Assembly: GCA_003427395.1 (NCBI GenBank)
Contig: BFEA01000237.1
Span: forward strand, 840,974 to 891,490
DNA from: Chara braunii
Lineage: Eukaryota; Streptophyta; Charophyceae; Charales; Characeae
DNA length: 50,517 nucleotides
Reading direction: 5' to 3'
The first letter of the stretch is position 1. Every line of letters begins with the position of its first letter. A program made the position numbers and the translations under genes. Under the pieces are notes generated by a model that made no database searches, was not told where the DNA came from, and saw nothing but the letters and a program-made list of their open reading frames with translations. This document shows, one piece after another, positions 25,980 through 38,438 of the stretch.

Positions 25980-28900
25980 TTTTTGATTCATTAGAACGAT
26001 GTCGGCATTTGGGGTGCTTCCGAGAAAATGGGCTTCGGCGTAACCGAGACCGAGACCGGCATCGGATGCCGTCCGTTTTCTCAAGGTCAAGATGGAAGAA
26101 TCGTCACCGTCATGGAGTGGATGGCCAATGGCCAACCGTGCCTCGGCCGTAAGGAGATGTGAATCTGTTCCTCCTCTTCCTCCTCTGTCTGCACCCACGC
26201 CTCCAGCTCCTCGATCCGAGAAACCCGGCCTGTCCTGCCCCATGGGATCCATCAAAATCGGTGCACAAAATTCCCTTGAAGTGCCAGCTGTAACCGTGGG
26301 GGGTGGCCTGACATCGCATCGAATCTGCAGAGAAAGGTCCTGATCGTCGTCGTCACGACGATCATCATGCTGTGAACTGGCCTGGTGGTCATGGTGATGA
26401 CGATCCTGACGAGGATGATGGTAATGCGGATGATGCGGCTGAAACTGTTGATGATCAATATTGCCAGAATAAAAAGAAGAGAGAGGGGTATCGAACACCT
26501 TCTCGAAGTGTGTTGGGACCAGATGCGGATCCCTGTAAGAGGACGACGATTCCAAGTTATGCTGCGGCATCGATGATGGGGCATGAGGGGGAGAGGGAGA
26601 ATGGGCAGTGCAGAGCTGCGAAGGTCCCATGAAGCATCTAGCAGTCAGGTGCAGCTGCTGGGGTTGCTTCGCTCGCTCAATCTGTTCCCGGCTTCCCTGA
26701 CCTTGTCGTAAGTCCAGAGCAGAGCAGCCACCGGACGACGCTTCCGGCGGCCACCGCACCGCGGGTTGCCACGTCAGGCCCCCCGGTCGACCAGGGCTAG
26801 ATCCTGCTACCGGACCGGCATGATCCCTGTCGCTCCACCCGTCTTTCGCACGGCCGAGAATCGCCTCAGACGGTCCGAAAGCGCCACCGCCGATGGAGTT
26901 GGCATTACTCATGTTGTCGTTCCCGTTGTTTTTCTTGTTGTCGTTGTTCGAGTTGCTTTGTTGATTGGTCACGGGGGACGCCGGGGAAGCCCCCACCTCC
27001 AAATTCACACCGAACAGTCGGGTATTGTTTGAACAGGCCTGCGCATCTTCATCCTCCTTGGTCCTTGTTTGATTAGCATCCGCCGAAGGGCCGGGAGCCT
27101 GACTTCCAACAGAGCGTCGTGAGGTAGGGGACAAGATAATGCTACCTCTGCAATCGAACACTTGTGGTGGTGGTTCCTCGATGCACCTCATTCTCACAGC
27201 GTCACCAACTTGTTGCATCCTCATCCTCGGTTCCGATCCCTGTTGGCAACCCGTCTCATAGAAGCCTGGTTGAAAACTTGGTCCCGCAGGTCCCGCAGTC
27301 GCATGCCGATTGGGCGCCGCTCTTGCTGGCCGACACTGCGGCGGTGCAAAGTTATTCCCGCCTAGGCCTGGTGTGGCATGCGGCTGGTGGTGATGCAGCA
27401 TGGATCTGCCTAGGGCACCCATGAAAGCGCCGACATCCAAAGGCGGAGATGGCAGATCGACGGAGGGTCCTCCGTGAATGTCAAACTGGTGGCCGAGCTG
27501 GAGCCAGGACTGCGGCACTGGGGTAGGTAGAGTCCTAGTACTGGCGCCGGCCGCGGCGGCGGCCGCGGCGGCGGCAGCGGCAGCAGCAGCGGCAAGGGCA
27601 GCAGGAGTCCTCAACGACGGCGGAGTTGGCGGGACGACGCAAGGCAGAGTGGCTGGCAAGTGGATTCCCGAAGCTGCCGAAGGCGGCAGCGGCGGCGAGG
27701 CGTTCACTAAGCGAGGGGCGAACGCTCCTCCATGGCTGTGAACGTAATGACGGGTCTGATGTTGCTGTTGCTGATGGTGATGATGCTGGTGAAGACCAGA
27801 GTCGAGAGCGGACGTGGCAGCCACCATGCAGGTAGAGGGGGGCGGAGGACCCTGAGCAGGCTTCCGCCTGAAGCCGATGTACAAGTCCGATGTCTGGCCC
27901 CTATGGAAGTAGACGATGTCGCCCGGGACCAAAAGCTTCTCCTTCACGAAGCGGCTCCATCCCTTCGTCAAAACGTAACTTTGGCTGCTGTTCCAGTACG
28001 AGTACCGGAACCTCCAGTGCTTTCCTGACTCGTCTTCGAAAGAAAGCGTCTGCGCGGCTCTTGCCCCGGTCCCGACATCCAGAGGGAACCACCTTTCTGC
28101 ATGTTGTTTGGGGATAACCAAACGATTAAGCTTTCCCACATCACTCGGAGTCACAGCCTTTTCGAACAAAGGCTCTTTCTTTACCTGTTTCCTTGCATCT
28201 GCCACGATGCTGGCAGGAGCAGCCCCTCCCATGCAAGAAGACGAGCTGGTGTTGCTGTTATGACTCACAACCAATCTGTTCCCGTGCGTCAGCAACGTCC
28301 CCGCCAGATTCCCTGGCCCAGCCCCGCTCGACATTCCTGCCCCATTTCCCGCCGCCACCGAACTGAACATGGCAAGATGAGGCTGGATGAACCCCCCTCC
28401 ATTCTCTCTTTGGTAATCCCGCTCCCCCGTATCGTCCTCCCTATCCGTGAATCCCCCGTCTCCGAGGCCCACTGCCAGCCCCCGCCTACACCCGAAGTTC
28501 TGACCCTCGCTAGCCGACTCATTACAGCTATCTCCTCCGTTGATCGAGCCCACTGGAGTCATGTTCAGGGTTCCCAATCTTGCCCTCCTTCCGCTGTGTT
28601 GTTCCATCTCCTCCTCCTCCTCCGCAATCCCTTCCTCCTCCTCCTCCTCTTCCTCCTCACGACCATTCCCGCGCAACATATCCACAACTTGCAGGTGACG
28701 CCGGTCTTTGTCCTCATGAGACCGACTGAACATCCCTCGTTCGCCTGCGCCCGCCCCTTCTCCCTCGCCCTCTCCCTCCGCAAGCAAAACTGCATGTCGG
28801 GTGCTGCCACCACTTAGTCTCTCGATCACATTAATAGATGTTTCTCTCTCGTATCCCAACCCTTTGAGCTCGCCTTCCTTGCCAGAGAACCGTCTCAGCC

Positions 28901-29918
28901 AGCTCATCCTCTCCAAACTCTGCTCATCGAACAAATGGGCTCCCCACCCCCTGCTTGCTTGCGAGCCCATACCAGGGTATTCTAAAGGCGATGGGGACGA
29001 AGAACACATCCGACGGTTGTCGGCAACCCACGACTGTTGCTGCATTTCCAACTCCTCAGCCAAAACGACGCCTGGCTCCCCTCTGTCCGACGAACAACCG
29101 TGGTTTTGCCCGTACCCTTCGACTCCCGCGTCTATGCAAAAGGATTCGTTGATTCGTTCAGCATTTGGAGCATGCGCGACGCCAGATCCTAACGATTCTC
29201 CTCCTCCTACCTTACATCCTCCTACCGGTAGTTCTCCTCCTACTACTTCTCCTCCTCCTCCTCCTCCTCCTCCTCCTCCTGCTTCAGGTCCTCGCCCCTC
29301 TACTTCGCCAAAGCCGGCCGCTGCCAGGTCTTCCATACGCCCACATGGAGAAGCCACTGTGGTCCAGACAGTCTTCCTCCCTCGCTGAGTTCTCTCTTGA
29401 CTTACAGTTTGTGAAGACGAGGCAGCGCCGTCCATGTAGGAGGATGCATTTTCTTCCGTACACCTTCTCTCCATCTCCATGAGGGTTCCTTCGTCCATCT
29501 CGCCTACACCTCCGCCACGTGCACCCAGACCTAGAACGGACAGGTGCTCATATTCAGCTGCTTGCGCCTCCCTCCCCACCCCTCTCGAAGTTCCCTCTTC
29601 GCATGGAAGCAGCAAGCTCCGCCCTTCTCCTTCCATTAGCGTGCCTAACGGTCCTCTCTTATTTTCCAGGAATTGATGATGCGGCTGTCCCTGATTATCA
29701 CCCGCGATCATTTGCCGTTCCTGTGTCTGACGCAGTGCACTGTGATTATATCGCATTTCACCGTTCATGCTCATCTCCACACTTCCATCTTCCAGCTCCT
29801 CTTCTTCATCGGATTCGGTTCCTTGCTTCACTCGCGACGCACCCGGGCCAACGTGCCCTCCCTGCCCTTCGCTCATGGCCCCTCCACCCCCATCCCAACC
29901 TGCAAGCTTTCCCACCAT
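25962..29918 (-). CDS. B3-domain transcription factor of the RAV/NGATHA type, very long
   Basis: An uninterrupted 1318-residue frame. Residues about 580-686 form a B3 DNA-binding domain. The blocks [40 protein letters not shown] and [20 protein letters not shown] are characteristic of the RAV/NGA subgroup, which binds CACCTG-like DNA. RLFGV at residues 967-971 (27,006-27,020) is the repression motif of RAV, NGA and class B heat-shock factors, so a nuclear repressor role is likely. No AP2 domain precedes the B3, unlike RAV1. The rest is disordered: Gly run near 219, Glu runs near 415-440, His/Gln near 710-722, Ala run near 775-790, Asn-rich near 981-1006, His-rich near 1156-1182. Land-plant relatives are usually about 300-450 residues. 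The start is the first ATG after a stop (29,934-29,936), just inside a predicted splice acceptor. Confidence 0.92.
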   Translation of the reverse strand: MVGKLAGWDGGGGAMSEGQGGHVGPGASRVKQGTESDEEEELEDGSVEMSMNGEMRYNHSALRQTQERQMIAGDNQGQPHHQFLENKRGPLGTLMEGEGRSLLLPCEEGTSRGVGREAQAAEYEHLSVLGLGARGGGVGEMDEGTLMEMERRCTEENASSYMDGAASSSQTVSQERTQRGRKTVWTTVASPCGRMEDLAAAGFGEVEGRGPEAGGGGGGGGGGEVVGGELPVGGCKVGGGESLGSGVAHAPNAERINESFCIDAGVEGYGQNHGCSSDRGEPGVVLAEELEMQQQSWVADNRRMCSSSPSPLEYPGMGSQASRGWGAHLFDEQSLERMSWLRRFSGKEGELKGLGYERETSINVIERLSGGSTRHAVLLAEGEGEGEGAGAGERGMFSRSHEDKDRRHLQVVDMLRGNGREEEEEEEEEGIAEEEEEMEQHSGRRARLGTLNMTPVGSINGGDSCNESASEGQNFGCRRGLAVGLGDGGFTDREDDTGERDYQRENGGGFIQPHLAMFSSVAAGNGAGMSSGAGPGNLAGTLLTHGNRLVVSHNSNTSSSSCMGGAAPASIVADARKQVKKEPLFEKAVTPSDVGKLNRLVIPKQHAERWFPLDVGTGARAAQTLSFEDESGKHWRFRYSYWNSSQSYVLTKGWSRFVKEKLLVPGDIVYFHRGQTSDLYIGFRRKPAQGPPPPSTCMVAATSALDSGLHQHHHHQQQQHQTRHYVHSHGGAFAPRLVNASPPLPPSAASGIHLPATLPCVVPPTPPSLRTPAALAAAAAAAAAAAAAAAGASTRTLPTPVPQSWLQLGHQFDIHGGPSVDLPSPPLDVGAFMGALGRSMLHHHQPHATPGLGGNNFAPPQCRPARAAPNRHATAGPAGPSFQPGFYETGCQQGSEPRMRMQQVGDAVRMRCIEEPPPQVFDCRGSIILSPTSRRSVGSQAPGPSADANQTRTKEDEDAQACSNNTRLFGVNLEVGASPASPVTNQQSNSNNDNKKNNGNDNMSNANSIGGGAFGPSEAILGRAKDGWSDRDHAGPVAGSSPGRPGGLTWQPAVRWPPEASSGGCSALDLRQGQGSREQIERAKQPQQLHLTARCFMGPSQLCTAHSPSPPHAPSSMPQHNLESSSSYRDPHLVPTHFEKVFDTPLSSFYSGNIDHQQFQPHHPHYHHPRQDRHHHDHQASSQHDDRRDDDDQDLSLQIRCDVRPPPTVTAGTSREFCAPILMDPMGQDRPGFSDRGAGGVGADRGGRGGTDSHLLTAEARLAIGHPLHDGDDSSILTLRKRTASDAGLGLGYAEAHFLGSTPNADIVLMNQKHQHMC

Positions 29919-29923
29919 TTGCC

Positions 29924-30218
29924 CTGCAAAAACCTAGCAATCCTGGCCCGATCCCGATTCCAGGTCCTGCTTCGGTGGCACGTCCCGCTGCAGTTTCAGA
30001 TGACGCTTCAGCAAGGAACAGCACCAGCGGCGGCGGCGGTGGCAGCAGCATGCTTCCTGCCCAACGTCCCTTCTGTTGGAGCCGTTTACCACAACCTTAG
30101 CTTCTGATCTCACAAACCGCCACCTCCTCCCTCTCCCCCCCCAAATCATCTCTCCCTCTGCAGCTTCGTCTTCTCCTTCCTCCTCCTCCCCTTCTTCTTC
30201 TTCGTCTCTCCCACTTAC
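29924..30218 (-). other. predicted 5'-UTR intron of the B3 gene (295 nt)
   Basis: On the minus strand, GAGG|GTAAGTGGG-like donor sequence begins the intron at 30,218. A pyrimidine-rich TTTTTGCAG ends it at 29,924. The next exon begins GGCAAATG, placing the B3 start codon six bases in (ATG at 29,918). In the spliced transcript the frame of that ATG meets a stop about 27 bases upstream of the junction, so the intron would be untranslated and the ATG at 29,918 remains the start. This is a prediction from splice consensus only. Confidence 0.6.
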
Positions 30219-30485
30219 CTCCTCCGTTCTCCTGTCGCTCGCATCATCTGCGACTCCCAAAGAATCAGCAACAGCAATGGCAGCACCAGAGCACATCCAC
30301 CGGGTTTCCGCGTTCTTGAAATGCAGTTCATGGACCATGTACATTCCCTTCTCCATGCTTGCTTTAGACTTACCCCAGTCAGATTCCCCCTCCTCATCCC
30401 AAAGATGCAGTAGCAGTCGTGGTATAATTGCTCGAGTGCATGGGCTCGTCTTGCACGCCTGATCGCACGCCAATGTGACGGCCAT
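30219..30485 (-). other. predicted upstream exon of the B3 gene, with an open upstream frame
   Basis: The sequence before the predicted donor is open for exactly 89 codons from an ATG at 30,485. The frame continues into the intron with glutamate-rich codons and shows no known motif. Spliced, it would run on out of frame with the B3 ORF and stop soon after the junction. It could be a regulatory upstream ORF or simply UTR. The true transcript start is unknown. Confidence 0.35.
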
Positions 30486-33037
30486 CTACCTCCAAAACAC
30501 TGAACACCACATTCGCCTCTTCACAATCACAACGATTCTGATTGCAAATTCGATCAATCATCTCGATACATTCATTGTATGCCCATTACCAATCAGTGAG
30601 TGACTGCCTCGTTCTGCAACTTGCCCGTTCTCCTTTCCGCTTTCGCGAGCGAAAAAATCGGAGCTCCCCTCTTGCAGACCTCTTTCCTCCTTTCTTCCTC
30701 GTCTTCCCTTCCCCTTGTTTCATCGTCCCCTCTCCCCAATGTGGTATGGTGCAAGTAGATCAGCTCAAACTTCGGCGCGCTTTGATCATCGATCTTACCG
30801 GCTCCCTCGCCCCCCCCCACCCTAGTTTATGGACTCTACCCAACTTCTCCATGAACCTGCTCCACCACGGCGGCTTGCATCGTGCTGCTCGCCGTCATCG
30901 AACAATCATCCACTCTCCCCCACGTTCTGTCTCGAGGCGGCGGCGGGATAATCCCCAGCGTCCTCTCTGGGCAAGACCCAGACGACACTGCCGCTGATAC
31001 CGAGGCATGACGGAGGCTTCGTGCCGTCCGCTGATCACTCTGGATCGGTTGATTCAACAAAAACTTGTCGACGAGTACGTCTACAGCGTTGGCGAGCGTG
31101 ACTTGCCAGTAACGGCGAGCAACAAATGAGATTGCTACTGGCGCAGCCTTTCTGCAAGACCAGAATCCCGAGGAGGAGGAGGAGGAGGAGGAGGAGGGGG
31201 AGGCAGCATTGAACGTTCCCGCGACAACAGTCAGTGAGCTTCTGTGGGATGGTCGCCTTCGTCGGGCTCGGCCCGATATGCACGGCATTGAAGCCGATTT
31301 CCTGCGCGCCGATCCTGGGCGCGAAATCGGCGCTGTGCATGAGCAAAATGACCGACGTGTTGGCGCGGTCCGGTTTTAAATTGAAACGGGTTCGATCCGA
31401 CAACATCCCAGTCTACCCTACCCTTGCCTACCGGCTGCCGTCCTGTGGCTTACGCCATGGTCACACTACCAGACAGATATGGGACTTCGAAGACGTGTGT
31501 GACCGTAGCTAGACCCGGATTCACAATCACAATCCACCAAGGTTGTCCGGTTGAGGGTACCATCACTACTGCACACACGGGCTCCGTCCGCTCTCGGTTT
31601 CGTCGGCTCGTGGGGCGACGACTTTTTGTCCGCTTTCTTTCCCTTCTCATTCTTTTCTTTTTCATCTTCAGAAAAAGCAGATGAATCGCGATTTTCCGCA
31701 CTTTTCCACAAACACGTCCAGATTAGGGTGTCCAACCCTCTTTGCCGGTGGGAGCTCCCCCCTGGGGAGAGGGGGGGACTCAAACGTGACATCGGCGGGA
31801 CTCAAACGTGACATCGGGGTCCGGAGAGACCGGACGGAAGGGCGGCACCGAACCGAGCGATCGACAGAACAACCGCAAGCCACAAACTGCAAGTGAAGTG
31901 AATAAGGAAATTTGAAAAAACAAAAAAGCAAGGGACTCGTCCGCGCAGACGATATGTTGTCTTGTTTCTCTGTCGATTTTCCTTTTTGTTTTCATTTTTT
32001 GCTTTTCCCTTTTCCCCAAAGTGACACTACTTTTCATTTTCATTAGGGCCCCACTGCCCACTGCAAACAGCTACCTTTTTGGGGGTTCGGGGTCATCACT
32101 CATGCCGAGGAAGGACTCGTGGCGGGCACGCCCGCCTGGACTTCGGGGACTGCGATATAGGCGGATAAAGCGGGCCGATAGTCAGGCACGAGATGCCCCG
32201 AAAGATAACAGGAAACGATCTTGTTGAACGGCCCTTTTCCCCTCTTTCTTCCATCTACTCTTCCCTGCTTTTCGCTGCCTCACTGCCTCGCTGCCTCGCT
32301 GAGGACGTGAGACGTGTAATAAAAAATAAAAAAAAAAGACGTGCATTGTACGGCCAGAACACAAGCACGACCACTGTTCCGAAACTATCGAGGACCCACA
32401 ATCAAGAATTGTGTAACTCCGTGTCCGTGGATCGAGCTGGGACCCAAGGGAGCCAAGTCCCTTTTCGAAGGGGGGAAAAAAAAGCAAAGAAAATCAAAGG
32501 GCCCAACGCACCAAAAAAAAAAAAAAAAAAAAGTTTTGTTTTGCCTTCTCCCCATCGGGGGACAGCCATATATTTTTCTCTCACCTCACATATTTTTAAC
32601 TGGCGTTCCGCCATGTCAAGGAACATATCTGTCTTTCATTACCTACCTACCCCTACTCCTAAGGGTATACAGGGGACGCCTGCAAGAATAGCTTTCTACC
32701 TCTCTTCGGTGACGGGAGGTTACCTCTCTCGGTGGAGAGAGGTATCAGTAAGGTCTTCAGCCAACACGGGTGTGAGTGCGCGTGTGAGTGGGTTCCGTGC
32801 GGTGCGTGGGAGAGTGTTGGCTTCAGACACTACTGTTACTCGACGGGGGTGGGGGAAGATGAAAAGGGAGGCACAGTTACCAGCAAATGCTAGGTCCTTG
32901 GGTTAGCCGGGCCCCCACCGGCGGCCCCAACCCTGCACCCAACACAGAATACTAAACAATGCACCAACTCACCTAGTTTTTTTTCTTTTTTTATAATTCC
33001 TCCCTTATCCCTTTTATTTTTTATTTTTTTCAAAATT

Positions 33038-33141
33038 CTTCGCTCAATCTATCTATGTACCCATCCTTCTTAGCTATATCATCCTCTCGCTTCGCTCAAT
33101 CTATCTATGTACCCATCCTTCTTATCTATATCATCCTCTCG
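33038..33141. repeat. 52-bp tandem duplication
   Basis: Bases 33,038-33,089 and 33,090-33,141 are the same 52-bp unit with one mismatch (TAGCT versus TATCT). Confidence 0.9.
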
Positions 33142-33788
33142 CTAGTCTATGGCCCGGACCCCACTGGCCGGCGCCCCGTAAAAATGTTTCTATGGAAGCT
33201 CGTCATGGCCCCACTGGGGTGTCGGGTTTACGCCAGGGTAGCCGGCGACATGAATTTCAGACCACACCGCCTGTATGGAGACGGGGCTGCGCATGTTTCT
33301 ACTCGGGCAGCGGCTGGAAAAGACGAACCGGAAATCCGGCACCCCTTTTCCAGAGTTGGCAGAAACTGGCAAGTTGAGAAAAAAAGCCAACTTGTGTTTC
33401 CAGCCGCCGGCTGTAGGAGGTGTACTTCATGGGCGGCACGGACATCCGAGATGGACCAGGACTTTGGCGGGCCTCCCTAGGACCAGCCAGGCCCGCCTGT
33501 TTTCGTGTTTTTTCTTTCTTTTGCTGATTTTTGTTTGAATCCCCAGCGAATTGCTTCGTCCACAGGCAGGCGATGTCTCCCTATGGTACCAGCCTTTAAT
33601 TGAACGGGAAAGGTGTGAACAACACGGCATTGACAACCGCCTTAGCCGCCGCATTTCACCTGTTCACCCACTGCAGCACCATGAAGACGAGCATCAACAG
33701 GGTGTCTTCCCAATCATCACCCGTCAACCCAGAGTGGCCAGCGCCCATCGCTACGTCCCTCGTAGCCCGTCTCCAATGTCCCTTCGCG

Positions 33789-33883
33789 GTACCCGCCACG
33801 TGCACACGCTATGGCAACCACAATGTTTTCCCCAACGTCGCCTGTCTTTGGTGTCCTTTTACAGTACCCGCCACGTGCACACG
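33789..33883. repeat. direct repeat containing a G-box, 75 bp apart
   Basis: GTACCCGCCACGTGCACACG occurs at 33,789-33,808 and again, unchanged, at 33,864-33,883. The preceding bases are similar but diverged, implying an old 75-bp duplication. CACGTG is the plant bZIP/bHLH G-box, but no gene starts nearby, so a regulatory role is not supported. Confidence 0.7.
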
Positions 33884-34652
33884 AGGATGTGCATAGGGTT
33901 TCGTCCACCCTCTGCCTCTTCTTCCCTGGCTGGCCTCTCCCATCGGCACAAACGACGGTCGAAAAAAAACAGAGCAGAACCGGTCCCAATGTGGCGGTGG
34001 GACACTTCCAACAGCGTCGCCAACCGCCCCTCCAACGAATGTGGAACTCCCCACAGGCAAGAGCCGATCAGAACCAGCGATGTGCGTTGGTCCAGTTGAA
34101 AGCGGACCACTTTCCATTTCGAGACAAGGCGGAGAGCGTTTTCCCGTTCGGGAAAGTGAGGCTGCTTTTCAGCCTCTTTCCATCCGCCTTCCAACCCTCG
34201 ATGGTAGGGTCCCTTTTTTTCGTGCCAAAACATTTCAAGTCCATGCCCGGACTTTCGTTTCCAGGTATCGGCTATATCTCCATGCGTCAGTCAGTAGGTT
34301 CCGAGCCTATCATGTATGTATAGTACGGGAAACACCAACCAACCTGGATCTCTCCCCAACCCACGGGGTAGGTTCGCACCGCAGGAGTGGTGCGAGAGCA
34401 AGGATGTACCAGCCCCTCATCACGGTGATGTGGGCTGGGGAGGCACTGCCGATGGGGGAAACCGGTGGTGCTAATGCTGAGCACTATGGCCACTCGCTGC
34501 ACCTCCCCCTACCCCCCCCCCAACCCCATATTAGCGGTGTCTAATGGCCAATATAGTTGTTGCATAGCAACCAACAACATTGGCCAAGGTCCTGCCAACG
34601 TTGGTTTGGGGGCCCAATGGGTTATCTCTAGCTGCAAGCTTGATGTTCTACC

Positions 34653-34725
34653 AACTAGACTAGTACAGTTGGTATCCCTCTGAAACTGTTGAAATACAAA
34701 CTTGAGTTCAAACTCAACTAGAAGC
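34653..34725 (+). repeat. tRNA-derived SINE head (copy 2)
   Basis: TAGTACAGTTGG at 34,661-34,672 matches the A box and GTTCAAACTC at 34,706-34,715 matches the B box, with starts 45 bp apart. The shared AACTGTTGAAATACA sits at 34,684-34,698 between them, in the same arrangement as copy 1. TTGAG and CTCAA around the B box can pair as a T-arm. The opposite strand also has an A-box-like TAGTCTAGTTGG at 34,662-34,651, probably reflecting dyad symmetry here. Confidence 0.5.
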
Positions 34726-36038
34726 ACATCAGTAAACACGATAATTTAAAGGGGGAGGGGGGTCTGCATTGCTACGGCGTTGAAGCGCACAACCCAACGC
34801 AGCGTTAGTGGACAAAGGCTTAGGGTTTCTTTACGACAGAGCTCAACCGCCATATTCAAGTTCTAGCGCACTCGACACATGACAAGTAGTTCTCCGACAA
34901 AAGTTACGAGGTGCTATCCTCTCATCATTGTAAGCGTCCAGTGCATTTGTCCGCCTATTACTTGGCTGAACAGGAGATGTTTTTTTTGGAGTATTTCGAA
35001 TATGCCAAACCGAATGACGCGCAATCCACGCGTCCTTCCCATGAAATGAAGAGGAATGCTTGGCTCGCGTTCAAGAGTGGTGTGAACTCATTTTTTTTTC
35101 CTTCTTGGCACAAACACCGAAAGAAGCCTTCAGTGGGCACATGGAGAGCATCGAGTTATTGTGCAAGTGTATTCTCGGTCCTCTAGCTTCATAAATGTTT
35201 CCTATCTTTCAGCACTAAGGCCTCAACTAATAATCTTTTTGTCCTTACTAACGCATTATTCGCAAGCAAGAGTCTCAGTGTCGGGCGCGGCGGTCCCACA
35301 CCCAGAAGTAAAGTATTTTAGTGTCGGACCTCACGGCCACATTACTCAAGAGTTTTAAATCGCTTCAGCAAAATATCACTCCAACCGTGCGCGCTAGCTA
35401 TACCTCTTGCGGCTCCCTTCGATAGGACAGGGACCCCACACGGTACAACTAACCTCTACCTGAGGGGTTGTCACCACCCTTAGGTAATGTATCCCTGTTG
35501 AGCTCTTGACCAACGTGCGAAGGTTTTTACTTGCAATCGTAGAGGTAAGTTAGTCGAGGGCATTTGCTCGATTGTTGTCAGCAGAAAAAATGTGGTATTT
35601 TTTTTCAAAAGTTTACCGTATGTCAAAGCATGCAACCAACTGTTGATAGTGTGTATATTTTCTGTTCACCGAGGGACAAGTCATATGGTACGCAAGAAGT
35701 GAAGGAAAAAAATAATTTTCACTTATGTTACACAGGAGATGGTATGTGGGCAAGTGTTGAACCATATGTTGGCAGCATGTTGAAATTTTGTAGATCAACT
35801 GTTGAACACCGCACGACATGTTGAAGTCGTGATGGGAGGTCGACCCCCGCGGTGACCCAAACACTGCCTCACGACGCATTGTGGTGAATTACGATCATTC
35901 TCGATGTTGCCCGTGCAGTGTCTGTAGCCGTATTTCTGTTCCATTTTATGCAGGTACTACAATAGATGTACATATATGCAGTGTGGATATGTGCATTTTG
36001 TCCTGCATCCCACTACCAGAAATTGACTCTCGTCATTG
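34726..36038. other. no recognisable gene
   Basis: Frames at 34,911-35,186 (plus) and 35,613-35,879 (minus) have no recognised motif. The minus frame begins about 160-230 bp beyond the first inverted-motif pair and might be another, unrecognised gene of the neighbouring transposon, but evidence is weak. Confidence 0.35.
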
Positions 36039-36108
36039 GTTCACTACTATGGGTCATTTTTCTGTTTTTCTCACCGTCGTGTGTTTGTTGTGGCTCACAC
36101 TAGTGAAC
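36039..36108. promoter_or_regulatory. inverted motif pair 1
   Basis: GTTCACTACT at 36,039-36,048 faces ACTAGTGAAC at 36,099-36,108 (one mismatch when folded); extended by two bases the arms read TGGTTCACTACT and ACTAGTGAACCA. Arm starts are 60 bp apart. It lies beyond the 3' end of the last recognised gene of the transposon. Confidence 0.55.
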
Positions 36109-36533
36109 CACTTCATATACATGTTTTGCACATATGATGCATGTGGCACCAGATCTATGGTGATTTTGTCTTTAAGTATCAGTTTATTAAAATAAACATA
36201 CGGAAATTGACAACCAAACCGATATCAACACAATAAGCTAAGATTGAAAAAGACCACTATTGACCACATTCTTCGTCCATCACCCGTGAAAAAGTAGTTG
36301 TCAAGAACACTTGCATACAACCACTGAAAGAAATGAGTAAAAGAGGGTGGATGAGTGTTATTATTAACATGTAGATACAACATGAAAATGCCAGACGATC
36401 ATATTATTCCGCACAAACCACAAGATAGAGTAGGGCGATACAACATGAAAATGGCGGTCGATCATCATTGTTAAAATTAGTCTTCTGATATATAAACACG
36501 AAAAATTCATTGGAACTCGCAAGCGAAACTTTG

Positions 36534-36536
<3 letters not shown>

Positions 36537-36601
<65 letters not shown>
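36537..36601. repeat. (CT)n microsatellite
   Basis: About 31 CT units. It marks the left edge of the duplicated block; the same tract with the same length is at 47,666-47,730. Confidence 0.97.
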
Positions 36602-36605
<4 letters not shown>

Positions 36606-37327
36606 TTGTAAAGTCTCATGATCATACATGCGACATAAATAATATTAGTTTCTTGATACATGCCACAAAAATACATGGCCTACTAAAAGTTTGACCAACC
36701 CTAAGTTTGCAAAATCAGTCTGCGGCACAGTCCACGGTCGTGAAAGTAAAACAATGTCATTGAGAGCGACGGCTTACAATTCCTCCATTGCGATATAATA
36801 TTGTTGTTGTTTTCAAAGTGTCTTACCCTTGTTGTTCGCGAAACTTGATATTAGTGTTTCAATTTTAGTTGTTTGTTATACGATTGTTATCATCGGAGCG
36901 TCACGCGGCCTCGCAGGTGTTCATGTACAATGCACCGCTGCATCGCACATGTCGTCACAAACCCAGTATTAGAGTCTTGCACTTAAAATTTATCTCTCTC
37001 GTTCTCTCCCTGATTCACTGCCACGTGGTTTTGCAAGAACTTCAAACTGATAATCATCTGCAGTGAAATTTGTGTCACGAGCCGTATTGCTTTGCTTGCC
37101 GGGTGTTCCTGCGTTGAAGAATGCCACAACCTTTTCTGCAACCGATGTTGTGCGGTCAAGCTTTTATATTGGAAAGCTCATTATAATGTCGCGATTACGT
37201 ACCGACGTCAAAATATCGAGAAAAGGTTAACCGACCTCCAAGTTTTTACCTTTATTTATAAGAAAACCATAAGGCCATCCCCAAAAAACTTCACACCAAT
37301 CTTTATAGTGCATCTCTTACTAACATA

Positions 37328-38014
37328 TTATAAAAAAAATAGCAAAAAAATAAAAATAAAACACATAAAACAGCAACTTAAAAGTGCATTTTCACTTGTG
37401 ACAATATCCTGCTTAATTACTGCTAATTTTTGAATGTGCTCTGATGCTTTGCTTGTCTTCTTAGTCTGTTCAGTTTCAGATCGCACAACAATTTCTGCAA
37501 ATACCAGTTGTTGCAAGGTCACCCCGACCCTTCCATCATCCATTCCCATCTGAAAAACTTTATCTACCACTATCTCAAATGGTTTTGCACCCCACGGATC
37601 ATTGTCCAACTGTCTCTATGATTTATTTGTCTGCATCTCTGCCCGCAAGTTCTTGCGCACTTCCTGTTGGTGGTTCATTTCTGCACATCGCAGGAGTGAT
37701 AGTCCATTCTCTTCCCAAAACCAGTGTTTCAACTGCCATGTTATCTCTCCTCTCACCGTTATCATGACTCTGTTACATTCCACCATCACTGACCCCACTC
37801 CTATATTATCCATATACATACTGAGTCCCTCCTTCACATTTTTCCCTAATATGTTTGGTGTTGATTGCAGAGATGCAAAGAAGTCGTCCTCCGAGGGGTA
37901 CATTGTTGCGTCCTTCGCAGTAGTGAATGCATACACCTTTGCGATTGAACGAAATAATTTATCCTTTGTTTTCTTAGAAAAATGTATATTGCCTATGTCG
38001 TCAGTCTGCTCATG
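37328..38014 (-). pseudogene. unknown accessory ORF of the transposon, interrupted
   Basis: A minus-strand frame opens after a stop near 38,015-38,017 (RKREYHEQTDDIGNIHF). It runs through KVYAFTTAKDATMYPSEDDF to a TAG at 37,616-37,618, then continues in the same frame as RQLDNDPWGAKPFEIVVDKV to 37,328. One in-frame stop splits an otherwise coding-like stretch of about 225 codons. The last residues are a hydrophobic run coded by A/T-rich sequence and may be intron or UTR. I do not recognise the family. It may be a downstream exon of the charged ORF at 38.4-39.0 kb. Confidence 0.45.
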
Positions 38015-38438
38015 GTATTCTCTCTTTCTCTATATGTTTGACTCTTCCTCGACAATGTCGCCCCCTGGTATGAAACGACGGAAAGACATAAAAAGACATC
38101 AAACAACGTACATGCCACAACAACACATAATTTTATTAATAGTTTTGTAATATTTCTTAACTTCTCTTTGTGCATCATTATAAGGAGGACATATACGAGG
38201 TTTGAGGTTGTAAATGACTACTTTTAATAATGTACTTACGTTGTTGCGACGACGACTCCTTGCGCATCAACTGCTTGTTCGTCTCAACTTTTCCTCCCAC
38301 CCCTCATCCATGTGTTCCTTCACTTTCACGTTTTCTCTTCAGGTTACTTCATGACTTCTTGTTGTCCTCGTCATTGCTATAGTGTGAAGTTTCCTCTTCT
38401 TCATCATCGTTTGCGTCACTGCTTACACTGTTGCTTTT

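Larger units (their letters stand above)
30486..34652. other. no recognisable gene; likely includes the B3 promoter side
   Basis: CT/GA-rich sequence and a (GAG)n run at about 31,170-31,197 lie on the 5' side of the minus-strand B3 gene. 31,220-31,420 is a GC-rich patch with open frames on both strands and no recognised family. An A run is at 32,513-32,532. A 21-bp direct repeat sits at about 31,778-31,819. No coding domain was identified. Confidence 0.4.

Noticed and set aside
26092-29680. Plus-strand frames of up to 238 codons opposite the B3 gene
   Set aside because: Antisense shadows of a strongly coding minus strand; their Leu or Ser runs mirror the Gly, Glu and Gln runs of the B3 protein.
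31234-31512. GC-rich patch as a transferred bacterial gene fragment
   Set aside because: Open in more than one frame but no protein family recognised on either strand.
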